64,000 nt of DNA from G965226155 sp965226155 (GTDB lineage Bacteria; Pseudomonadota; Gammaproteobacteria; Eutrophobiales; Eutrophobiaceae). Under the pieces are notes generated by a model. The model saw only the letters and a program-made list of their open reading frames with translations. It was not told where the DNA came from and searched no databases. Below are positions 57,521-64,000 of the stretch, piece after piece (position 1 is the stretch's first letter; each line of letters begins with the position of its first letter). The position numbers were made by a program, and so were the translations under genes. Location: contig OZ245331.1 in assembly GCA_965226155.1 (NCBI GenBank), forward strand, positions 992,001-1,056,000, given 5' to 3'.

Positions 57521-59548
57521 TTACAACAAAGGTACAATTAACAATGCGACGATATTGATAATCTTGATCAACGGATTAATTGCAGGACCCGCTGTATCTT
57601 TGTATGGATCGCCTACTGTATCACCGGTAATGGCTGCTTTATGAGCGTCACTTCCCTTGCCACCAAGATTTCCATCTTCAATATACTTCTTGGCATTATC
57701 CCAAGCACCACCACCGACGGTCATAGAAATAGCGATAAATATACCAGTAATGATTGTGCCGACTAACAATCCACCTAGCGCACGGGCACCAGCACCATCC
57801 CCCATTAAGGCTTCCATACCGAAAGCCACAATGACAGGCGCCAACACAGGCAACAGGGATGGCACGATCATTTCTTTAATCGCAGACCGGGTTAACATAT
57901 CTACCGCCAGTGAATAATCCGGTTTAGTCGTACCTCCCATGATGCCCGTAATTTCCTTGAACTGACGACGGACTTCAATGACTACCGATCCCGCCGCACG
58001 ACCTACTGCTTCCATGGCCATGGCGGCAAAAAGATAAGGTATCATTCCACCAATAAATAGACCGATGATCACCGCAGGATCACTTAGACGAAATTCAACT
58101 ATAGTGCCCGCTGCTTCCAGGCTGTGGGTAAAATCGGCGAATAACACCAACGCTGCAAGACCTGCAGAACCGATGGCATATCCTTTAGTCACCGCCTTGG
58201 TGGTATTACCGACAGCATCCAGCGGATCGGTAATATTTCGGATCTTCTCATCCAGCCCAGCCATTTCTGCTATACCACCGGCATTGTCGGTGATAGGACC
58301 GTAGGCATCCAACGCCACGATAATTCCAGCCATTGACAACATTGCTGTTGCAGCAATCGCGAGACCATACAACCCAGACAATTCATAAGCACCGAAAATA
58401 CTGGCACATACAAAAAATACAGGTAACGCGGTAGATTTCATGGAGACACCTAACCCAGCAATGATATTGGTCGCATCGCCAGTCGTAGATGCCTGAGCAA
58501 TATGTTTGACCGGTGCATACTCGGTACTGGTGTAATATTCAGTGACCAATACCAAGGCTGCCGTCAGTACGAGTCCGATAACTGTGCAACCGAATAACGG
58601 CATTGCATAGTTACCCATCATCTGAGTTGTGACGAAGTAAAAAGCAATCGTTGCGAGCACGCCTGCAACAATCAAACCTTTATAAAGCGCTCCCATAATG
58701 GAGCCCCCTTCTTTGGTTTTGACAAAATAGGTACCGATGATCGACGCAATGATGGAAACACCGCCAAGTACCACTGGATATAATATGGCATTGGCTCCTA
58801 CATCCTTCATCATTAAGCCGCCAAGCAACATGGTCGCAATCACAGTAACAGCATAGGTCTCAAAAAGATCCGCTGCCATGCCAGCACAGTCGCCAACATT
58901 ATCGCCAACATTATCAGCGATTACAGCAGGATTACGTGGGTCATCTTCTGGAATACCCGCTTCCAACTTGCCCACGAGATCGGCGCCCACATCGGCGCCC
59001 TTAGTAAAAATACCACCACCTAACCGTGCGAAAATCGAAATAAGTGAACCGCCAAAGGCAAAACCCACTAGCGCATGTAAAGTATCATCCGTCGACAGAC
59101 CCATATTGAGCAGAATGGCATAATACCCAGCAACACCGAGCAACCCCAATCCGATGACCAACATGCCAGTTATCGCACCACCACGAAATGCGACGGTCAA
59201 TGCAGCGTTGACGCCCTTGTTAGCCGCTTCGGCTGTTCTCGAGTTAGCGCGTACCGATATATTCATACCTATATATCCTGCGGCACCTGACAGAATAGCG
59301 CCGATCAAAAAACCAATGGCTGTGGGCCAATCGAGTGCAAATCCTAGCGCCACAAACAATACCACCCCTACGATACCTATAGCGGTGTATTGTCTATTTA
59401 GGTAGGCAGAAGCGCCATGCTGGATCGCAGAGGCAATCTCGCGCATACGTTCATTACCTTCCGGCTGCTTCAGAATCCACAATGTCGACCATCCGCCGTA
59501 AGCGATCGCCAGTCCGCCACATATCAACGAAAATACTAAAGGTGACAT
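57521..59548 (-). CDS. hppA: Proton-pumping inorganic pyrophosphatase, K+-independent type
   Basis: This membrane pyrophosphatase of 675 residues with about 16 transmembrane helices couples PPi hydrolysis to ion pumping. Substrate motifs are GGGIFTKGADVGADLVGK, NVGDNVGDCAGMAADLFE and GDTVGDPYKDTAGPA. The K in GNTTKAVTKG marks the K+-independent class, which pumps H+. It lies just downstream of pfp on the same strand, so the PPi released by the PPi-dependent phosphofructokinase running in the gluconeogenic direction can drive proton pumping. Confidence 0.95.
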   Translation of the reverse strand: MSPLVFSLICGGLAIAYGGWSTLWILKQPEGNERMREIASAIQHGASAYLNRQYTAIGIVGVVLFVALGFALDWPTAIGFLIGAILSGAAGYIGMNISVRANSRTAEAANKGVNAALTVAFRGGAITGMLVIGLGLLGVAGYYAILLNMGLSTDDTLHALVGFAFGGSLISIFARLGGGIFTKGADVGADLVGKLEAGIPEDDPRNPAVIADNVGDNVGDCAGMAADLFETYAVTVIATMLLGGLMMKDVGANAILYPVVLGGVSIIASIIGTYFVKTKEGGSIMGALYKGLIVAGVLATIAFYFVTTQMMGNYAMPLFGCTVIGLVLTAALVLVTEYYTSTEYAPVKHIAQASTTGDATNIIAGLGVSMKSTALPVFFVCASIFGAYELSGLYGLAIAATAMLSMAGIIVALDAYGPITDNAGGIAEMAGLDEKIRNITDPLDAVGNTTKAVTKGYAIGSAGLAALVLFADFTHSLEAAGTIVEFRLSDPAVIIGLFIGGMIPYLFAAMAMEAVGRAAGSVVIEVRRQFKEITGIMGGTTKPDYSLAVDMLTRSAIKEMIVPSLLPVLAPVIVAFGMEALMGDGAGARALGGLLVGTIITGIFIAISMTVGGGAWDNAKKYIEDGNLGGKGSDAHKAAITGDTVGDPYKDTAGPAINPLIKIINIVALLIVPLL

Positions 59549-59681
59549 ATCAAATTCCCCTCTTGGAATGTGTATTTAATAAAAATCAGGGGTACTACTA
59601 CCCCTCTTAATGAAGAGGCGGCTAGTGTACTTATCAAACTGATGAAAAACCAGACTTTGAACAAGTAAACTACCTGGAAAC

Positions 59682-60947
59682 TCATATTTCAAAGGTAGAT
59701 TTCAACTTTTTTTCTACTGGTCGATTGTTAAGCCTGACATATTGGGGCAAGCCAGCATTGTAGGGCGGATAATCCTCTCCCTGTATCAATGGCGCTAAAT
59801 ACTGCCTGCAGGCATCGGTAATACAGAAGCCATTTTCACTAATGTATTCCACAGGCATTAATTTTTCCCTATTAGCCACCTCTGATAATGCAACGCTACC
59901 AATTCCCCATTGGTAAGGATCATCCGATAATCTAACGATGGTCGGCATGATCGCACTCTTTCCTTCCAGGGCCAGATCAACGGTGGCCGTTCCAAGCGCA
60001 TATGCCTGTTCCACATCCGTTTTAGACGCGATATGGCGAGCAGCTCGCTGCAAATAATCCGCCACTGCCCAATGATATTTATACCCGAGTTCGTCCTTCA
60101 CCATATTCGCGATAACAGGAGCAGCACCGCCTAATTGAGCATGGCCAAACGCGTCCTGTGTCCCTTGCTCTGATAAGAATCGACCATCTGGCCATTGTGC
60201 ACCTTCGGACACTACTATCGTACAGTAACCAAAGTTATCTACATTAGATTTTATTTTTTCAAGAAACCGCTTTTGATCAAACTTTACTTCAGGAAATAAA
60301 ATGACTAGAGGAATGTCATTGTCCGCATCTGCTGCCAATCCACCTGCCGCGGCAATCCAGCCTGCGTGACGCCCCATTACTTCCATGACAAATACCTTAG
60401 TGGAGGTCTTAGCCATAGATTGAACATCGTATGATGCCTCACGCGCGGATACCGCAATGTATTTTGCGACTGATCCAAATCCCGGGCAGTTATCCGTTAC
60501 CGGCAGATCATTGTCTACTGTCTTAGGTATGTGAATAGCCTGTATGGAATAACCCATCGTTTCTGATAATTGAGAAATCTTGTGACAAGTATCAGCTGAA
60601 TCACCGCCACCGTTATAGAAGAAGTAAACGATATTATGCGCCTTGAATACGTCAATCAGTCTTTCGTATTCAGCCCTATTTTGATCCAATCTCTTTAATT
60701 TGTATCGACACGATCCAAAAGCGCCTGAAGGGGTATAACGCAACCCTGCAATCATCTCATCACTTTCTTGGCCTGTATCAATCAGGTCTTCGGTTAACGC
60801 ACCAATAATGCCATTACGACCTGCGTAGATATTGGTAATCCGATCAGGGTGTTTACGTGCAGCTTGTATGACCCCACAGGCTGTGGCATTAATGACTGCA
60901 GATACACCGCCGGACTGTGCATAAAAGGCGTTTTTTGTTTCTGGCAT
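59682..60947 (-). CDS. pfp: PPi-dependent 6-phosphofructokinase
   Basis: It reversibly converts fructose 6-phosphate and PPi to fructose 1,6-bisphosphate and Pi. The 421-residue protein has GGGDS at 113-117 and PKTVDND at 141-147; the Lys of PKT marks PPi enzymes, whereas ATP enzymes have PGT. MGRHAGW is also present. It resembles the PPi enzyme of methanotrophs and thioautotrophic symbionts. With hppA it forms a PPi-recycling pair that could replace fructose bisphosphatase. No ATP-PFK is in the window. Confidence 0.92.
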   Translation of the reverse strand: MPETKNAFYAQSGGVSAVINATACGVIQAARKHPDRITNIYAGRNGIIGALTEDLIDTGQESDEMIAGLRYTPSGAFGSCRYKLKRLDQNRAEYERLIDVFKAHNIVYFFYNGGGDSADTCHKISQLSETMGYSIQAIHIPKTVDNDLPVTDNCPGFGSVAKYIAVSAREASYDVQSMAKTSTKVFVMEVMGRHAGWIAAAGGLAADADNDIPLVILFPEVKFDQKRFLEKIKSNVDNFGYCTIVVSEGAQWPDGRFLSEQGTQDAFGHAQLGGAAPVIANMVKDELGYKYHWAVADYLQRAARHIASKTDVEQAYALGTATVDLALEGKSAIMPTIVRLSDDPYQWGIGSVALSEVANREKLMPVEYISENGFCITDACRQYLAPLIQGEDYPPYNAGLPQYVRLNNRPVEKKLKSTFEI

Positions 60948-61093
60948 TGCTTAATTCCCCAGTATTATCATAGTTGATGCCATTTTTACTATGTTTATCA
61001 TGCTAAACTGTACTCCCGAAAAACTTAAGTTATTCATTATCGTTGAATGAAAAAACGGAACCAGTCAGCGACACATTAACTCTTACTATTATC

Positions 61094-62575
61094 ATGTTAA
61101 TTCATCATTTTGTGAAAAAAATACTGTTGGTAGTTATCGTAGCGATAACATTGTCCGTAACACACTTGTCCGCGGTCACGACCATTGATTTACCCGATAT
61201 CGGGGATTCCACCGGAAATATACTTAGCCCGGAGTATGAAAGACGATTAGGTCAGGCATTTTTGAATCAGATCCGGCGACAAACAGACATTATCAATGAT
61301 CCCGAGGTGGAATCCTACATCCAATCCATTGGATATCGCTTGGTCGCGCAGAGTGATAACAATAGTCAGCTGTTTACGTTTTTTGTCATTAATAACTCCC
61401 TCATAAACGCATTCGCTGCACCCGGTGGCATCGTGGGCATAAACAGCGGTACGATATTGAACTCCGATTCAGAAAGTGAATTGGCCTCGGTAATGGCACA
61501 TGAAATTGCCCATGTAACCCAGCGTCATATGGCACGCTCTGCAGAGATGCAACAAAGAATGAGTATCCCAATGATGGCTGCCATGCTAGGTGCAATCCTC
61601 ATTGCCTCACAAAGTTCACAAGCAGGTGCGGCTGCCATTGCGGCTGTTCAGGGTGGCGCAGTACAAGCCCAGATAAATTTCACCCGCTACAATGAAGAAG
61701 AGGCAGATCGCGTTGGCATGCAATTGCTTCAACGATCTGACTTCAATCCATATGGGATGCCAAACTTTTTCAAAAAATTACAACAGAATTCCCGTTACTC
61801 CGCACAAGCTCCAGAGTTTTTGCGTACCCATCCTATCACCACCAACCGCATTGCAGATGCAGAAGCCCGTGCTAGTACATCCAGCGTCGGCGATAACTTT
61901 GAAGAAAGCACAACCTATCAATATATTCGAACCAAACTGTCAGTCCGTTCATATAGCAAACCGGCCGATGCTGTGAATTATTTCCAGAGTCTCGTTAACC
62001 ATAATCAAGGGACTAATAATATCGCCATCCTTAAGTACGGTCTTGCTTTAGCCTACTTAGAAGCAAAGGACTACGATAGTGCCCGTTTATTACTAGATAA
62101 GCTATTAGCAAATGACAGGGAAAACACGTCTTTGATGTTGGCAATGGCTGACCTAGAGGTACGTCAACAACATTACGATAGTGCGATTAAACTTTACGCA
62201 AAAATGCATAAATTATTTCCGGACTATCGACCATTAATCCTATCCTATGCCGAGACCCTACTAACAGCAAAACGCTCTGAACAGGCCAGGATAATTCTGG
62301 AAAACTACGGTAAGTTCCACACCCCAGACATTACTTATTATGAGTACCTAACACGCGCTGAGGCGGAGTCCGGCAACATTATTAATTCAAGCATGGCCAA
62401 TGCTGAATATTATTTTCTGACCGGGGAAACAAGAGTTGCCATTGAACAATTGAAAAGTATCCTGCGTCAAAACAGAACTAGGCCAGACTATTATCAGGAA
62501 CAACGCATACTCTCAAGAATTACTCAGCTTGAGCAGGAACTGCAAATAGAGCGGGATCTGAAATTGGCACAGTGA
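61094..62575 (+). CDS. bepA: BepA-type periplasmic metalloprotease with TPR repeats
   Basis: This M48-family protein maintains the outer membrane (LptD assembly and quality control). From ATG 61094 it is 493 residues: a signal peptide, the zinc motif HEIAH at 136-140 with a later Glu in YNEEEADRVG, and C-terminal TPR repeats with helices such as LKYGLALAYLEAKDYDSARLL. The longer frame from 61043 has a charged extension unlike a signal peptide. It is divergent from pfp. Confidence 0.9.
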   Translation: MLIHHFVKKILLVVIVAITLSVTHLSAVTTIDLPDIGDSTGNILSPEYERRLGQAFLNQIRRQTDIINDPEVESYIQSIGYRLVAQSDNNSQLFTFFVINNSLINAFAAPGGIVGINSGTILNSDSESELASVMAHEIAHVTQRHMARSAEMQQRMSIPMMAAMLGAILIASQSSQAGAAAIAAVQGGAVQAQINFTRYNEEEADRVGMQLLQRSDFNPYGMPNFFKKLQQNSRYSAQAPEFLRTHPITTNRIADAEARASTSSVGDNFEESTTYQYIRTKLSVRSYSKPADAVNYFQSLVNHNQGTNNIAILKYGLALAYLEAKDYDSARLLLDKLLANDRENTSLMLAMADLEVRQQHYDSAIKLYAKMHKLFPDYRPLILSYAETLLTAKRSEQARIILENYGKFHTPDITYYEYLTRAEAESGNIINSSMANAEYYFLTGETRVAIEQLKSILRQNRTRPDYYQEQRILSRITQLEQELQIERDLKLAQ

Positions 62576-62614
62576 GTATTTGTTAACCAATTAACCACGA
62601 TTTCTAATTCAACA

Positions 62615-63496
62615 TTGCCTGCGTTTTTATTTTTTATTTTTTATTTTGCTGCAATATTATTTGCCGGCGCACTGTTCTCGTACCCATTCTATGTCGTTAT
62701 CAATTTGGTCATTGACCGTGAATACAATGAGATCATCATGGATACAACGAAGATTTGTGGTCTCGCCTTCAGTTTTTTTTACCTTTACCTAACTGACACA
62801 CTTAGCCGTGCTAAGTCCGGATTAGTATGGATCCCTCGGGTTTCGTTGGCAAAATTTGCAAGAGGTTTTGCCGGGGGGTTTGCCATTATTTTAATGCTCA
62901 TGACCAGCCTGTTGCTAATAGGCATATATGGATTTGATGCTGACAGAGAATTCAGTACACAAATTATAGCTACCTTATTAATCAGCTCTCTTGTTACTGG
63001 ATTGGCGGTTGGCCTGTTTGAAGAGACTATTTTCCGTGGCTGCTTGTTCAGCGGCCTTAGCAAACAAACTAACGTTTATGTTGCACTAATAACTATCAGC
63101 CTAGTTTATGCCGCTGTTCATTTTATAGACTACCCCGCTGTAACTGAGACACCAAACTGGATGACCGGAGTTAAGCTCTTTGTCCCCGCACATTCTATGT
63201 TATTCAGCCTAGAAACGATCGATGCATTTGCTGCTTTGTTCATGCTTGGGATATTACTGACTCTGGTACGTATCCGTAATGGCAACATCATCCAATGTGT
63301 CGGTTTGCATGCTGGGTTGGTGACAGGTATCAAAATTGCGTGTTTTATCACCGAATACATACCAGGCAACCGTTTCGATTTCGTCGTCAGTAGTTATGAT
63401 CGCCGCTTAGGTTATCTAGCATTATTGTGGACGGTTATTGCGACCTTGTTCTATTACTTCACATCCGTGCATAAGCGGACTCAAGTGGTTAGTTGA
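62615..63496 (+). CDS. CPBP-family intramembrane metalloprotease
   Basis: The 293-residue polytopic membrane protein has the CPBP (Abi) signature: EE at 136-137 with Arg at 141 (EETIFRG), a second His in AAVHFIDYP, and a third in CVGLHAGLVTG. It should be an intramembrane protease; bacterial members are linked to prenyl-protein processing-like or bacteriocin self-immunity roles, but no partner is visible here. The start codon is a TTG, so the exact N-terminus is uncertain. Confidence 0.85.
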   Translation: MPAFLFFIFYFAAILFAGALFSYPFYVVINLVIDREYNEIIMDTTKICGLAFSFFYLYLTDTLSRAKSGLVWIPRVSLAKFARGFAGGFAIILMLMTSLLLIGIYGFDADREFSTQIIATLLISSLVTGLAVGLFEETIFRGCLFSGLSKQTNVYVALITISLVYAAVHFIDYPAVTETPNWMTGVKLFVPAHSMLFSLETIDAFAALFMLGILLTLVRIRNGNIIQCVGLHAGLVTGIKIACFITEYIPGNRFDFVVSSYDRRLGYLALLWTVIATLFYYFTSVHKRTQVVS

Positions 63497-63547
63497 ATCA
63501 CGGAACAGATCCTTATTAACTGACAATAACCACCTGAGTAAATTTTC

Positions 63548-63575
63548 ATGTCCGCTTTCAACATAAAGCGGACAT
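63548..63575. terminator. Perfect hairpin after the CPBP gene
   Basis: ATGTCCGCTTT and AAAGCGGACAT form a perfect 11-bp stem with loop CAACAT, 52 bases after the CPBP stop. No T tract follows on either strand, so it may be a terminator with weak tail or another structured element at the boundary to the LicD region. Confidence 0.5.
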
Positions 63576-63615
63576 TCGCATCAGCCTATTAATAAACCAT
63601 TTGTGTTACTTTGTA

Positions 63616-63765
63616 GTGTATGATGACTTGATTGACGTGGGTGAAGCATTAAATATTTCGCCGCAGACCGTACAGCGACGGATTAAAGAGTATGGACTGC
63701 CAACTTGCACACGTGCTAACAGCAAGTGCATTACCAATCCGCAAAACACCGTTTGCTTATTTTAG
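63616..63765 (+). CDS. Small helix-turn-helix ORF, possibly a remnant
   Basis: An open frame of 49 codons from GTG 63616 contains one clear helix-turn-helix, DVGEALNISPQTVQRRIKEYGLP, of the kind found in transposase or integrase N-termini and in small DNA-binding proteins. The rest (ANSKCITNPQNTVCLF) has no clear fold. No good Shine-Dalgarno precedes it, so it may be a fragment of a larger lost gene, perhaps from a mobile element. Confidence 0.45.
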   Translation: MYDDLIDVGEALNISPQTVQRRIKEYGLPTCTRANSKCITNPQNTVCLF

Positions 63766-63801
63766 GAGATATCGTGGCTATATTGAGTTGTTGGGTGGGA
63801 A

Positions 63802-64000
63802 GTGAGGACAGAAAATGAACAGGAAGTCATTGAGGCAAATTACAAGATTCATCCACAGTTAGAGGAACTACTATCAGTACTCTCTGACATCTTTAACTCC
63901 GGTAATATTGAATACTGGATAGACCAAGGCACCCTTCTAGGTGCTTGTCGGAACGGAAAATTCATCGCACGTGATTCTGATATAGATATTGCGATTAGGA
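63802..64000 (+). CDS. LicD-family nucleotidyltransferase-like protein, partial
   Basis: The frame from GTG 63802 has a Shine-Dalgarno-like GGTGGGA and reads 66 codons to the window end. It carries the LicD signature YWIDQGTLLGACRNGKFIARDSDIDIAI, whose last Asp residues bind metal in a nucleotidyltransferase fold. LicD proteins add phosphocholine or similar groups to cell-surface glycans. The 3' part lies outside the window, so the substrate cannot be judged. It lies in a region unlike the housekeeping block before it. Confidence 0.85.
   Translation, partial: MRTENEQEVIEANYKIHPQLEELLSVLSDIFNSGNIEYWIDQGTLLGACRNGKFIARDSDIDIAIR

Noticed and set aside
57521..59548. Long ORFs opposite hppA
   Set aside because: They mirror the codon pattern of hppA on the other strand, are rich in Pro/Ala/Ser, and have no family match or ribosome sites.
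63548..63575. Hairpin as an attachment site of a mobile element
   Set aside because: Only one copy is seen and no integrase or direct repeat is near, so a terminator-like element is the more cautious call.
1..64000. CRISPR arrays, insertion sequences, tRNA and rRNA genes
   Set aside because: I saw no regularly spaced direct repeats, no transposase ORF and no tRNA or rRNA signatures. Only the HTH fragment near 63.6 kb could be mobile-element debris.

Overview
The window reads as the chromosome of a free-living or host-associated marine-type gammaproteobacterium of moderate GC (low to mid 40s percent by eye, not computed). The gene neighbourhoods point there: dusB-fis, purHD, aroQ-accB-accC-prmA, leuS-lptE-holA-proA-nadD-rsfS-rlmH, pepP-ubiH-ubiI, and zapA followed by 6S RNA. 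A tkt-gap-pgk-fba cluster plus a PPi-dependent phosphofructokinase next to a proton-pumping pyrophosphatase suggests PPi-economical central carbon metabolism, as described in methanotrophs and in autotrophic sulfur-oxidising symbionts. No carbon-fixation or sulfur gene lies in the window, so autotrophy is only a guess.

Layout. 1-10.9 kb (minus strand) is an MSHA-type pilus / type II-like assembly operon: sigma-54 response regulator, then MshM-, MshL-, MshN-, MshE-, MshG- and MshI-like genes and the start of a small membrane protein. The regulator is open, but all six assembly genes behind it are broken, with 15 lesions by my reading (8 one-base deletions, 7 in-frame stops). 11-14.7 kb is the activated methyl cycle (metF, ahcY, metK) with a SAH riboswitch in front of ahcY. 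14.9-21 kb is a redoxin gene and the sugar-phosphate cluster. 21-35 kb holds purC with two translationally coupled envelope genes, speD, glnS, ubiI, ubiH, pepP, a small coiled-coil gene, zapA, 6S RNA, an EVE protein, rpiA, a 50-residue membrane protein, dtd, hemF, hisB and hisH. 35-47 kb (minus) holds an HU-like gene, purD, purH, fis, dusB, a zinc-ribbon membrane protein, a prmA interrupted by one TGA, accC, accB, aroQ, a thioredoxin-like gene, dsbD and cutA. 47-57.5 kb is fxsA, a methyltransferase, sixA, a ComEA-like protein and the leuS-to-maf block. 57.5-63.5 kb has hppA, pfp, a BepA-type protease and a CPBP membrane protease. The last 500 bases look like the start of an accessory region, with a helix-turn-helix fragment and a LicD-family gene running off the edge.

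The strongest signal is the contrast between the ruined pilus operon and the almost intact 53 kb beside it, where the only other lesion I found is in prmA. This looks like recent, selective loss of a surface appendage. I did not find a clearly new defence, mobile or biosynthetic system. The less explained items are the purC-coupled secreted protein and lipoprotein, the orphaned sigma-54 regulator, and a G9AG4 tract in the predicted leader of the HU-like gene.
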